Source: Streptomyces cadmiisoli | GTDB taxonomy: Bacteria; Actinomycetota; Actinomycetes; Streptomycetales; Streptomycetaceae | NCBI RefSeq assembly: GCF_003261055.1 | Contig: NZ_CP030073.1 | Coordinates: 1,240,001-1,304,000 of the forward strand | Length of the DNA stretch: 64,000 nt | Direction: 5' to 3' | In this document: positions 26,945 to 35,278 of the stretch, piece by piece | How positions within the stretch are numbered: position 1 is the stretch's first letter | How the letters are laid out: the number at the start of each line of letters is the position of its first letter | Position numbers and translations under genes: made by a program | Notes under the pieces: generated by a model | The model's database searches: none | The model's input: the letters and a program-made list of their open reading frames with translations, nothing else | Told to the model about the DNA's origin: nothing

Positions 26945-27706
26945 ATGTCCGACAACACCACGGCCACCGGCGACTTGGCGGCCCAGTACGCCGCCCAAGT
27001 GATCGGCGATCTGGAACGCAACATCAAGGAGCAGGAGCGTATCGGCGCGGAAATCGTCACTCTTCAAGAGCAGTTGGCCACGCTTCAGCAGGACCACTCG
27101 GTGCTGGTGAACATGCAGCAGGCACTCGGTATCAACGCCGCGGACGCCCAGCCCACCCCGGCCGCCGCTCCTGCCGCTACCGCCGTTCCCGCGCCGCGCG
27201 GCAAGGCCGCACCCGGCTCGGGCGAGAAGAAGACGCGAGCCAGGAAGCCGGCCGCCGCACCGAAGAAGTCCACCGTCACCGCGAAGAAGTCCGCGGCCGC
27301 GGCCGCGCCCAAGAAGTCCACCACAGCGCCGGGCCGCCAGAAGGCCGCCAAGGTCACCGCGGACAAGCCCCAGCCCAAGGCGGCGGCGGCCGACAAGGCC
27401 GCGCAGCCCACCCTGGTCGACCTCGTCCACGACCACCTGAGCGCGCAGCGCGAACCGCGGTCCGCCGCGGAGATCACCACCACCCTCGACCAGGCACATC
27501 CGGATCGGCGCATCAAGACCACCGTCGTGCGCACCACGCTGGAGAACCTCGTGGCCAAGGGCCGCGCCCAGCGCAGCAAGCAGGGCAGTTCCGTCTTCTA
27601 CACCACTCCCGACCGGGCGCCCGGGGCCGAGGCCCGGTCCGAGGCGAAGTCCGACACCGGTGCCGAGGCGCAGTCCGAGCCGGCGGGGCAGAACGCCGCG
27701 GGTTGA
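26945..27706 (+). CDS. Histone-H1-like protein with C-terminal winged-helix domain
   Basis: 253 residues; AAAGG lies 8 nt before the ATG. Three parts are visible. Residues 12-60 form a coiled coil (IGDLERNIKEQERIGAEIVTLQEQLATLQQ). Residues 68-155 are a Lys/Ala/Pro-rich tail with H1-type units (KPAAAPKKST, AKKSAAAAAPKKST). Residues 156-220 are a winged helix: LVDLVHDHLSAQREPRSAAEI, then TTVVRTTLENLVAKGRAQRSKQGSSVFYTT. The order suggests an oligomerising, DNA-compacting and DNA-reading nucleoid protein (inference). The last 30 residues are Glu/Ala/Ser-rich and acidic. It is probably monocistronic. Confidence 0.75.
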   Translation: MSDNTTATGDLAAQYAAQVIGDLERNIKEQERIGAEIVTLQEQLATLQQDHSVLVNMQQALGINAADAQPTPAAAPAATAVPAPRGKAAPGSGEKKTRARKPAAAPKKSTVTAKKSAAAAAPKKSTTAPGRQKAAKVTADKPQPKAAAADKAAQPTLVDLVHDHLSAQREPRSAAEITTTLDQAHPDRRIKTTVVRTTLENLVAKGRAQRSKQGSSVFYTTPDRAPGAEARSEAKSDTGAEAQSEPAGQNAAG

Positions 27707-28588
27707 CGACACACTCCCGCGTCGCACCGACAGGGCGCGTATGTGTGTCGCTCAGGGACGTGCGGGCGGTCCGTCACGGCGATCCGGTGACGGGCACGTC
27801 CGGCATCCCGGCCGTGGTGGCGGACGGGCCGCGCGCCGGTGCCCGCGCGTGTCCCGGGTCGGCGGTGGTTCCGGCACCGGTGGCGTCAACCCGGCGCCCG
27901 TCGTCGGGGGGTGAGATGTGCCGACGCCGGCTGACGGTGCGCGATGCCGTCCCCTCCGGCGGCGCGCACCTGGCGCCCGTGCCGGCGGCGGGGCGGGACA
28001 GGCCGCCGGAACTCTTCGCGGAGGTCGGCCATGTCGACGACCGGGTGGGCGGGGCCGGGGCGTAACCCACGGTGCCGTGGGACGCCACCCGCCGGGTGGG
28101 TGTCGACCTCATGTGTCGGTGGTCCACCGGTGCGAAGGTGCCGGGCGCGTGGGGATGAGGTCGCCCCTGGCAGCGCTCGGTGGGGCCGGTCCATGGGCGG
28201 CGTTCCACCGGACGGCGGCCGATGTCGCACCACACACCGGATCCGATGCCGGCCGCACAGATTCCGACCGCGACCACACAACCCGCTCGCCCCCAGCGGG
28301 CCGACGGCCGTCCGGACCCGCACCGTCGCGAGCGGACGGCGTTCCAGCGGTTCCACTTCGACTTCGCCGTCACGTTTCCCGACCGGGCGCGCAGCCCCTT
28401 CCAGGAACCTGCGCGGACAGGCGGGGCGACCAGCCGTGTCGGCACCGTTCGCGGGTCCCGACCGAGCCGTCCGGGCGTCCTCTCCGCCCGGCATGGGGCT
28501 GACGACTTCGCGCCCCGGTGGCGACATGTGTCGCCACCGGGGCCGAATTCGTTCCCCGGTCACGGGGTTGCCCGGGCGCCGGTGGGCG
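27707..28588. other. 882-bp region without a recognised gene
   Basis: Several frames are open here on both strands, but all are Arg/Pro-rich and lack a ribosome binding site and recognisable motifs. This is the pattern expected from GC-rich non-coding or decayed DNA. A strong hairpin occurs at its right end (28513-28542). No repeat or RNA gene was seen. Confidence 0.5.
28513..28542. terminator. Strong 14-bp-stem hairpin, terminator of the DUF4360 gene
   Basis: CCCCGGTGGCGACA (28513-28526) and its exact complement TGTCGCCACCGGGG (28529-28542) are separated by only 2 nt. It lies 46 nt past the stop codon of the minus-strand DUF4360 gene. Confidence 0.7.
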
Positions 28589-29239
28589 TCAGGACTCGGG
28601 GCACTCCTTCCATGCGAGTTGGTAGACGGTGCTGATGTCCCCGTCGGTCGAGTCCATCGTCATGAAGCTGCTCTTGGTGGGGTCGGACGTGCCCGCGCCG
28701 ACCCGGATCTCGGTGTTGATGTTGAAGTTGCGCTGGACACCGCACGGCGACCAGACCAGTTGGGCCCACTCGGTGGTGTCGGTGGCCTGCCAGTTGTCGC
28801 TGTAGGGGCCGCGGAAGGGGTGGTTCTTGAAGACGGTGTTCGAGGAGCCCTGGAAGTAGTACGACGCCCGCTGAACGGCGTTGGCACCGGGCTGGAGCGA
28901 GGCGAAACCCCGGTAGTCCGCGCTGGCGATGGCGTAGGTGAAGCCCTGCGGCACGTGGACGATCAGATTGAGCTGACAGTTCTTGCGGAACGCCGTGGGG
29001 TCGGCGTTGCCGCCGATCTGGGCGAGGTAGTCGCTGTAGGTCACGGTGAACGCCGTGTTGTCCGGCGACACGGCGACGGCGGCGGTGCCCTGCGGGCAGC
29101 CGGATCCGTTCACCGTGGCGATCTTGATGACGATCCGGTCCGGGGGCGGGTCGACGATCCCGGTCGACGGGTCCGTCGCGGGGACCGCGGTGGCGAACAG
29201 AGCGGCGATCGCACTGCTCAGCAGCAGACCAGCAGCCAT
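28589..29239 (-). CDS. DUF4360 secreted protein
   Basis: 216 residues from the ATG at 29239, chosen because AAGGGAGAACC precedes it. The signal peptide is short (MAAGLLLSSAIAALFATAVP). The mature part fits DUF4360: GSGCPQGTAAVAVSPDNTAFTV near the N-terminus, CQLNLIVHVPQGFTYAIASADYRG in the middle, and a final W-x-C (AWKECPES). Four conserved Cys probably form disulfides outside the cell. Function is unknown; the family is common in actinomycetes and fungi. Confidence 0.85.
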   Translation of the reverse strand: MAAGLLLSSAIAALFATAVPATDPSTGIVDPPPDRIVIKIATVNGSGCPQGTAAVAVSPDNTAFTVTYSDYLAQIGGNADPTAFRKNCQLNLIVHVPQGFTYAIASADYRGFASLQPGANAVQRASYYFQGSSNTVFKNHPFRGPYSDNWQATDTTEWAQLVWSPCGVQRNFNINTEIRVGAGTSDPTKSSFMTMDSTDGDISTVYQLAWKECPES

Positions 29240-29291
29240 GGTTCTCCCTTCTGGTGCTTCCATGCGGGGGGGGTGGCGACCATGCACTCCA

Positions 29292-29305
29292 GGCATGCAC
29301 ATGCC
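29292..29305. promoter_or_regulatory. 14-bp palindrome upstream of the DUF4360 gene
   Basis: GGCATG and CATGCC flank a central CA, 53 bp before the start codon. Position suggests an operator, but no regulator is known. Confidence 0.25.
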
Positions 29306-29463
29306 AATCCACACATGACGATCCAGACAGCCTGACTCGTCCGGATCTCACGGAGAAACCGTGGACATTCTGTGAACACCTCGAGCGCTCGCAGCGTACG
29401 GACCCCCGCGTGGACGGACCAGAGCGATGTCCGGCCATTCCCGGGACGGGTGCGAAAGTGGAA

Positions 29464-29612
29464 AGGGTGCGACATCGGGACATCGGAAGGGTGCGACATC
29501 GGGACATCGGGACGAGCGGAACGCGGGAAAGGGCGCGACACCGGAAGGACCGGGACACGGCAACGGGTACGACGCCGCAACGACCAGGACATCGGAAAGG
29601 GCGGGACATCGG
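29464..29612. repeat. Short direct repeats based on GACATCGG
   Basis: A 23-nt unit, AGGGTGCGACATCGGG plus ACATCGG, occurs at 29464-29486 and 29488-29510. Further GACATCGG or GACACCGG copies continue to about 29612. The repeats lie in the 421-bp gap between the DUF4360 start and the end of the haloperoxidase gene. No gene is seen in this gap. Confidence 0.8.
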
Positions 29613-29660
29613 AACGGGCGTGCCGCCGTCCCGGTGTCCCGCCCCGCGGGCGGACGCCGC

Positions 29661-30914
29661 TCAGACGGGCCCGCGGGCGAACAGCTCCCGTTGGTGTTCC
29701 AGTGCGAACCGGGCCACTCGCGCGCCCAGTTCGATGCCCGCCTCGTCGGCCGACCGGGTGTGGATGCCGGACAGGACGCGCGCCTCGACGTTCTCGTCGG
29801 ACAGCTGCCGCCAGGCGGTGTAGGTCCTGGTCACGCCCGGCGCGGTCGGGCTGGTCAGGTCGAACGGGGCGGTGCGGGCACCGAAGAACGCCGCCAGGAC
29901 GACCTCCGCCGCCCCCGAGTAGGTGTTGTGGCCGCTCGGGTGGTCGGGGTGGGCCGGCGTCGTGTGCAGCGGTGTCCAGTCCGGGTCGGGGTCGATGGAA
30001 CCGGTACGGATGGCGGTGACCGGGCGCCACCGCTCATGGGCGTACTTGCTGTCCGAGGTCGCCACCTGTGTATCGACCAGCGCGACATGGAACACGGCGA
30101 CATCCCGCGCCAGCTCGGCCGTTGTGTGCCGCGAGCGGAACAGCGCCACCCGTAGCGGCTCGGTGTAGAGGGTCAGGGAGGAGCCGTACCAGAAGTCGGC
30201 CGTCTCCGTCTGGTGCGGGCTGCGCACCGTGCTGTCCACGGCGCCGTAGGCACGTACCTCGGCGAGATCGGCGGCGTAGCGGCGGGAGTCGAGAGCCGGC
30301 GGCGGACCCGGTCTCAACTGGCTCGGGGAGCGGAGCAGGAACGGCCTGGCGAGCCGGTTGCCGTACTGCGCGGCGGGCGCGAAGGACGGTGGTGTCGGCT
30401 GCCACACACCGGGGGCGGGGGCCGGGACCGGATAGGGCGCGTTGACGGAGGCGGGGTCGAGACCGTCGCCCTGCCGGTGGGCGAGGACGTGCCCGGCCCG
30501 GCGCCGTCCGGCCGCGACCCCGAGGTCCCGTGCCCGTCCGGGAGGCAGCGAGGCGAGGGTCTGCCGCAGCGTCGTGTCCAGCTGCTCGGCTCGGCTCGGC
30601 ACCAGGGAGACCAGCACGTGGTGCACCGCCGCGGCGAGCGCCGCCTCCTGGTGGGTGGCCCGGTGGACGCCGGCGGGCACGTCTCGGGTGGCGCGGGCCG
30701 CCGCGAGCCAGGCGATGGCCCAGGTGCGGCTGTTGGTGACCTGTGTGGTGGCGCCGGCCACGGCGATGGTCTCGGCCGTGGCGTCGTACCAGGTGAGGAC
30801 CGTGGACGGGCGTGCGGCCGCGGCCCGCGGGGCGATGCCGAACGCGGTGGCGGCGGTGGCCGCGCCGACGGCGAGAAGGCTGCGGCGGGCGGGCCGGGAT
30901 TCTGGCGGGGTCAC
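29661..30914 (-). CDS. Vanadium-dependent haloperoxidase / PAP2-superfamily protein, exported
   Basis: 417 residues from a GTG at 30914 that overlaps the upstream stop (GTGA). The N-terminus has a Tat-like signal: two Arg in RPARRSLLAVGAATAATAFG, then APRAAA. The vanadate/phosphate-binding motifs are complete: K-x6-RP in KYAHERWRP (about 290-298), PSGH in HPDHPSGHNTYSG, and R-x3-G-x-H in ARVLSGIHTRSADE. It could be a haloperoxidase or a phosphatase; sequence alone does not decide. It is the last gene of the sulfonate-type operon and is translationally coupled to the monooxygenase, which is unusual. Confidence 0.82.
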   Translation of the reverse strand: MTPPESRPARRSLLAVGAATAATAFGIAPRAAAARPSTVLTWYDATAETIAVAGATTQVTNSRTWAIAWLAAARATRDVPAGVHRATHQEAALAAAVHHVLVSLVPSRAEQLDTTLRQTLASLPPGRARDLGVAAGRRRAGHVLAHRQGDGLDPASVNAPYPVPAPAPGVWQPTPPSFAPAAQYGNRLARPFLLRSPSQLRPGPPPALDSRRYAADLAEVRAYGAVDSTVRSPHQTETADFWYGSSLTLYTEPLRVALFRSRHTTAELARDVAVFHVALVDTQVATSDSKYAHERWRPVTAIRTGSIDPDPDWTPLHTTPAHPDHPSGHNTYSGAAEVVLAAFFGARTAPFDLTSPTAPGVTRTYTAWRQLSDENVEARVLSGIHTRSADEAGIELGARVARFALEHQRELFARGPV

Positions 30915-32248
30915 GCGTACTCCTTGGACGAGGCGGGGGCGGAGGCGGGGCGTGGCAGTCCGTAGTGCTCGCGCAGGGTGGTGCCGTCGTACGCCGTGCG
31001 GAACAGGCCGCGTGCGCGCAGGATCGGCACCACCTGGTCGACGAAGACGTCGAAGCCGCCGGGCAGCCAGGGCGGCATGACGTTGAAGCCGTCGGCGGCG
31101 CCGTGCTCGAACCACTCCTGGATCTGGTCGGCGACCTGCTCGGGGGTGCCGGTGACGACACGGTGTCCGCGGGCTCCCGCAAGACGGTGCAGAAGCTGTC
31201 GGACGGTGGGCTGTTCGCGGTCGATGATGTCGAGGACGAGCTGGAAGCGGCTGCCGTTGCCGCGCTCGCCGCCGGTCTCGATGAGCCGGCGCGGCACGGG
31301 TCCGTCGAGTTCCTCGGCGGTGAGCCTGAGGCCCAGCAGGCGGTGGAGGAGTTGGAGGGAGTACTCGGGCTGGGTGAGTTCGTCGAACTCCTCGTGCAGT
31401 GCGCGTGCCTCCGCCTCGGTGGAGCCGATGAAGGGGCTGATTCCGGGCAGGATCAGGATCCGGTCGGGGTTGCGGCCGAGGGTCGCGGCGCGGGCCTTGA
31501 GGTCGGCGTAGAAGTCCTGGCCGCTGCGCAGCGTCTGGTGGGCGGTGAACACGGCCTCGGCATGCGCCACCGCGAAGGCCCGGCCGTCCTGGGAGGATCC
31601 CGCCTGCACGTAGACGGGGCGGCCCTGCGGTGAGCGAGGCAGGTTGAGCGGTCCCCGCACCTTCAGGTGCCGCCCGACGTGGTTGATCTCGTGGATGCGG
31701 TCGGTGTCGGCGAACAGCCCGCTCTTCTGGTCGGCGACCAGGGCCTCGTCCTCCCAGCTGTCCCACAGCCTGGTCACGACGTCGACGAACTCCCGGGCCC
31801 GCTCGTAGCGTTCGGCGTGCACCGGGTGTGCGTCGAGGCCGAAGTTGCCGGCTGCCTGCGGAGCACCGGTGGTGACGATGTTCCACCCGGCGCGTCCCCC
31901 GCTGAGGTGGTCCAGCGACGCGAACAGCCGTGCCAGGTTGTACGGCTCGGTGTAGGTGGTGGAGGCGGTGGCGATCAGCCCGATCCGCCGGGTGGCGGCG
32001 GCCACGGCGGACAGCCAGGTGAACGGCTCCAGCCGGAACCGGCTGGCGTAGCGCACGTTGTCGGCCAGGGACGGGCCGTCGGCGAAGAACACGGCGTCGA
32101 ACGCGGCCTGTTCGGCCCGGCGAGCGAGGTCCTGGTAGAAGCCGATGTCCAGGAGGTGGCCGGGATCGGTGCCGTGGTGGCGCCAGGCGGCCTCGTGGTG
32201 GCCGCCCGGGTAGACGAACAGGTTCAGGTGCAGCTTGCGGGCGCTCAT
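30911..32248 (-). CDS. LLM-class flavin-dependent monooxygenase (NtaA/SnaA/DszA family)
   Basis: 445 residues; the ATG overlaps the ATPase stop (ATGA), with GGAGGACAG upstream. The family opening KLHLNLFVYPGGHHEAAWRH and the core FDAVFFADGP, GRAGWNIVTTGAPQAAGNFG and VYVQAGSSQDGRAFA match the NtaA/DszA branch of the bacterial-luciferase-like family. These use FMNH2 and O2 to split C-S or C-N bonds of organosulfur or chelator compounds. Its place after an SsuABC-like transporter points to desulfonation of an imported organosulfur compound. The flavin reductase would have to be supplied from elsewhere. Confidence 0.9.
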   Translation of the reverse strand: MSARKLHLNLFVYPGGHHEAAWRHHGTDPGHLLDIGFYQDLARRAEQAAFDAVFFADGPSLADNVRYASRFRLEPFTWLSAVAAATRRIGLIATASTTYTEPYNLARLFASLDHLSGGRAGWNIVTTGAPQAAGNFGLDAHPVHAERYERAREFVDVVTRLWDSWEDEALVADQKSGLFADTDRIHEINHVGRHLKVRGPLNLPRSPQGRPVYVQAGSSQDGRAFAVAHAEAVFTAHQTLRSGQDFYADLKARAATLGRNPDRILILPGISPFIGSTEAEARALHEEFDELTQPEYSLQLLHRLLGLRLTAEELDGPVPRRLIETGGERGNGSRFQLVLDIIDREQPTVRQLLHRLAGARGHRVVTGTPEQVADQIQEWFEHGAADGFNVMPPWLPGGFDVFVDQVVPILRARGLFRTAYDGTTLREHYGLPRPASAPASSKEYA

Positions 32249-33003
32249 GCGGCGCTGTCCTCCTCCACGAGGTCCACTCCGAGTTGCACGAGCAGCCGGT
32301 CGCGCAGGGACGCGTACTCGGTGCTGCCGTGGCGGCGCGGTGCGGGCAGCACCACGGGGATGTCCGCGGCGATCCGGCCGCGGTCGAGCACGACGACCCG
32401 GTCCGCGAGCACGATCGCCTCGTCCACGTCGTGCGTGACCAGGAGCACGGCCGGCCGGTGCCGCTCGCACAGGCGCTTGAGCAGTGTGTGCATCCTGATC
32501 CGGGTGAGCGCGTCCAGCGCGCCGAAGGGCTCGTCGGCGAGCAGCAGCTGCGGTTCGCGCACCAGGGAGCGCGCGAGGGAGACCCGCTGCTGTTCGCCGC
32601 CCGACAACTCGACCGGCCAGGCCTGCTCGCGGCCCGCGAGGCCGACCTCGTCGAGGGCCGCCCTGCCGCGCTCCTCGGCGAGCGGTCCGTCCAGCCCGAG
32701 GACGACATTGTCGAGCAGCCGCTTCCAGGGCAGCAGCCGGGCGTCCTGGAAGACGACGGACACATGCTCGGGGGAGGTGAGGTCGCCACTGCCCGCCACG
32801 TCGTGGTCGAGTCCGGCCAGCGCGCGCAGCAGCGTGCTCTTGCCCGATCCGCTGCGTCCGAGCAGGGCCACGAACTCTCCGGGCGCGATGGTCAGGTCGA
32901 GGCCGTCGAGCACCGTGCGCTGCCCGAAGGAGCGCACCACGTTCCGGATCCGGACCGCCGCGGCGCCTTCGGCCTCGGTCAGCCCGCCAGAGTGCGTCGC
33001 CAT
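32245..33003 (-). CDS. ABC transporter ATP-binding protein, sulfonate/taurine type
   Basis: 252 residues. Walker A GRSGSGKST (about 50), the Q-loop FQDARLLPWKRLLDNV (characteristic of SsuB/TauB), the signature LSGGEQQRVSLARSL and Walker B LLLADEPFGALDALTR are all intact, with a D-loop/H-loop pair (LLVTHDVDEA). It energises uptake by the permease below. It overlaps the permease gene by 25 bp and the monooxygenase gene by 4 bp. Confidence 0.93.
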   Translation of the reverse strand: MATHSGGLTEAEGAAAVRIRNVVRSFGQRTVLDGLDLTIAPGEFVALLGRSGSGKSTLLRALAGLDHDVAGSGDLTSPEHVSVVFQDARLLPWKRLLDNVVLGLDGPLAEERGRAALDEVGLAGREQAWPVELSGGEQQRVSLARSLVREPQLLLADEPFGALDALTRIRMHTLLKRLCERHRPAVLLVTHDVDEAIVLADRVVVLDRGRIAADIPVVLPAPRRHGSTEYASLRDRLLVQLGVDLVEEDSAA

Positions 33004-33836
33004 GACAGGGCCCTCCTCTCCACGAGCCGGACGAGGGTGTCGGAGACGAGGCCGAGCAGACCGTAGACGACGAGTCCGACGATGATGATGTCGGTCTGTC
33101 CGTAGGTGCGGGCGAGCTCCATCATGTAGCCGATGCCGCTGGTGGCGTTGACCTGTTCGACGACGACCAGCGCGAGCCAGGCGGCGGTCACCGCGAACCG
33201 CATGCCGAGCAGGAAGCCGGGAAGGGCCCCGGGCAGCACGACGTGGCGGACGAAGCCGAGCCTGCTCAGCCGTACAGTCTCGGCGAGTTCCGCGTAGCGG
33301 TTGTCGATGGTGCGCAGACCGTTGTGCGTGTGGATGTAGACGGGCACGAAGACGCCCAGCGCGATCGTGATCACCTTCATCGTCTCGCCGATGCCGAACC
33401 AGAGGATCAGCAGCGGGATCAACGCCAGTGACGGAATGGCCCGCTTGATCTGGACCGGGCCGTCGATGACCGCCTCGCCGAGTCGGCTGAGCCCGGACAC
33501 GAGGGCGAGGGCCAGCCCGGCGACCACTCCGAAGAAGAGGCCGAGCAGGGCGCGTCGGGCGGAGGTGGTGAGGTGGGACTGGAGCCGCCCGTCGGCGATG
33601 AGGTCGCCGGTGGTGCCTGCGATGGTCCACGGTGCGGGAAGGCTGCGGGCGTCGATCAGGCCGAGGCCGGAACCGGCCGCCCAGAGGGCGAGCAGCAGCA
33701 GCGGGCCGATCGCCCAGCCGTAGGGCAGGGCCCTGCCCGGGCCGAGCCGTTTCCGGCCGGTGCGCCGGCGCCGTACGGCGGGGGCCGGGGTGTGCACGGC
33801 CGGCACCGCCTGCCGGTCCACGGCGGTGCTGCTCAT
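32979..33836 (-). CDS. ABC transporter permease, sulfonate/taurine type
   Basis: 285 residues with about six membrane helices after a basic N-terminus (AVRRRRTGRKRLG). The EAA-type loop reads YAELAETVRLSRLGFVRHVVLPGALPGFLLG, the SsuC/TauC form that docks to the ATPase. It ends RALSWRRTLAG. Its start overlaps the binding-protein stop (ATGA), indicating coupled translation. Confidence 0.92.
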   Translation of the reverse strand: MSSTAVDRQAVPAVHTPAPAVRRRRTGRKRLGPGRALPYGWAIGPLLLLALWAAGSGLGLIDARSLPAPWTIAGTTGDLIADGRLQSHLTTSARRALLGLFFGVVAGLALALVSGLSRLGEAVIDGPVQIKRAIPSLALIPLLILWFGIGETMKVITIALGVFVPVYIHTHNGLRTIDNRYAELAETVRLSRLGFVRHVVLPGALPGFLLGMRFAVTAAWLALVVVEQVNATSGIGYMMELARTYGQTDIIIVGLVVYGLLGLVSDTLVRLVERRALSWRRTLAG

Positions 33837-34909
33837 GACGACGTCCCTTCCGCGGCGACGGCCTCGGCGGCCACCGACTCGTAGCGGCGGTCGAACAGCA
33901 GGTCCGCCTCGAAGGCCTCCCGGCTCTGCTCCTCGGCGAGCAGGTCGATGGTCTGCTGCTGCCTGCGGATGGCGGCCGTCCAGTCCGCGGGGATGTCCGG
34001 GTGGCCGACGCGCGTGACGAGGTATTCGCCGTCCTCGCGGCTCAGCCCCTGGTCCTCGACGTAGTAGCCCTCGACCCATTCGTCGGGGTGCCGGTCGACC
34101 CAGATCTGCGCCCGCGCCCAGAACTTGATGAGTTCCCTGATCGCGGCCGACTTCTGCGCGTCGCTGACGGATTCGGTGAGCGCCCACAGGTGTGCGGGGT
34201 CGTCCCGCAGCCCGTGCTTGATCGTCGTGGCGCCGTCCTTTCCGTATTTGGTCAGATAGCGCTTGATGTTGACGTCAGCGATGGGAGCGGCATCGACCTG
34301 GCGGTTTCCGAGGGCGGTGGGATAGACGTCGCCGGTGCTGGCGATTTCGACGAGTTGCACATCCTTCTGGGTGAGACCGGCCTTCTCGAGGATGCGCAGT
34401 ACGAGGGCGCCCTGGGCCTGTCCCGGGCTGTAGGCGATCTTCTTTCCGCGCAGGTCCGCGATGGTGTCGACCTCCGCGCCCGGGGCGATTCCCAATTCGT
34501 ATATCGGGTTCTTGACGGGGTCCTTGCGGAATTTCGCCGCCACCAGTTTGGTGTCGAGTCCCGTCCAGTGGGCGTTGATCGACGGGATCTCGGCGGCGGA
34601 GCAGATGTCGAGCGCGTCGGCGCGGAAGGCCTCGGAGCACTGCGGGCCACCGCTGATGTTGGCCCACGTCACCTTGAAGGGCAGCTTGTCGATCTGGCCC
34701 GAGAGCTCCAGGGCGACCTTGAGGTCCGGCGCGCCGACGGTGAGGGTGGTGTCGGGGGAGACCTTCGCCGGGATCCGCTCGGCGGAGACGTCCTTGCTGC
34801 TCGCCGCGGTCTGCGCACCGTCCACGCACGAGGTGAGCAGAAGTGGGAGAAGCAGAGCGGTCGCGACGGTCGGGCGCCGAAATCCGGGCATGCGCATACG
34901 AATGGTCAT
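33833..34909 (-). CDS. Sulfonate/nitrate-type ABC substrate-binding lipoprotein
   Basis: 358 residues from the ATG at 34909 (GAAGG 5 nt upstream); a GTG at 34921 is an alternative. The lipobox LLLTSC places the lipidated Cys at 28. The fold is the SsuA/NMT1 type: DLKVALELSGQIDKLPFKVTW at the start, DLRGKKIAYSPGQAQGALVLRIL (the ligand-gating region), and a helical end ALTESVSDAQKSAAIRELIKFWA. It should capture an alkanesulfonate or related sulfur compound at the outer membrane face. It is the first structural gene after the leader ORF. Confidence 0.9.
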   Translation of the reverse strand: MTIRMRMPGFRRPTVATALLLPLLLTSCVDGAQTAASSKDVSAERIPAKVSPDTTLTVGAPDLKVALELSGQIDKLPFKVTWANISGGPQCSEAFRADALDICSAAEIPSINAHWTGLDTKLVAAKFRKDPVKNPIYELGIAPGAEVDTIADLRGKKIAYSPGQAQGALVLRILEKAGLTQKDVQLVEIASTGDVYPTALGNRQVDAAPIADVNIKRYLTKYGKDGATTIKHGLRDDPAHLWALTESVSDAQKSAAIRELIKFWARAQIWVDRHPDEWVEGYYVEDQGLSREDGEYLVTRVGHPDIPADWTAAIRRQQQTIDLLAEEQSREAFEADLLFDRRYESVAAEAVAAEGTSS

Positions 34910-34942
34910 GATGGCCTTCACAGAGAGTGGAGAAACCGCCCT

Positions 34943-34986
34943 GGAAAACGGATCGCGACACCGGAAACGGTGCGACGGAAAACGGA
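34943..34986 (-). promoter_or_regulatory. Small hairpin flanked by 10-nt repeats in the sulfonate operon leader
   Basis: On the minus strand a CACCG/CGGTG hairpin (34959-34972) lies between two copies of TCCGTTTTCC (34977-34986 and 34943-34952). It falls between the leader ORF stop and the first structural gene, where an attenuator would be expected. The stem is short, so this is tentative. Confidence 0.3.
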
Positions 34987-35015
34987 GACGGGCGGGACGG
35001 GCAGTGGGACGCGGT

Positions 35016-35090
35016 TCAGCTACACACCGCGGTGGCGACGCGCATCAGATCGATGGCTCGCCTCTTTCGGAACTGCCGGGACTTCCGCAT
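35016..35090 (-). CDS. Putative cysteine-responsive leader peptide
   Basis: A 24-codon ORF, MRKSRQFRKRR, then AIDLMRVATAVCS, stop. It matches the pattern of Streptomyces leader peptides placed before sulfur genes: a basic start, then a (H/I)DLxRVAxAxC segment with Cys at the very end. The predicted transcription start falls at or next to the ATG, so the ORF appears leaderless. In mycobacteria, short leaderless ORFs rich in Cys codons act as cysteine-dependent attenuators. Here one Cys codon (TGT, rare in this genome) just before the stop could stall ribosomes when cysteine is scarce. The stop is 106 nt before the binding-protein gene. Confidence 0.65.
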   Translation of the reverse strand: MRKSRQFRKRRAIDLMRVATAVCS

Positions 35091-35097
35091 GGCGACG

Positions 35098-35126
35098 AAG
35101 CTAGCCGTACGTCAAAAACCGGTCAA
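35098..35126 (-). promoter_or_regulatory. Promoter of the sulfonate operon
   Basis: On the minus strand TTGACC (35126-35121) and TAGCTT (35103-35098) are spaced exactly 17 bp, a good housekeeping promoter. The start should be at about 35090-35091, at the ATG of the leader ORF. Confidence 0.6.
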
Positions 35127-35278
35127 GAAGCGAGTGTTGCCACGGGCCTCACTGCAATGACAGCTTCGTGGGCGCGCCATATGTGCGTAACAAAGCGGCC
35201 CCGCCCGATGCCTGCCGGGCGCGGATCGGTGGGCGGGCGGCAACCGAACCGGCCTCGGACGGACTCCTACAGGGCACC

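Noticed and set aside
29464..29612. Possible CRISPR array
   Set aside because: Repeats are short and nearly contiguous, without spacer-sized unique segments, and no cas gene is present.
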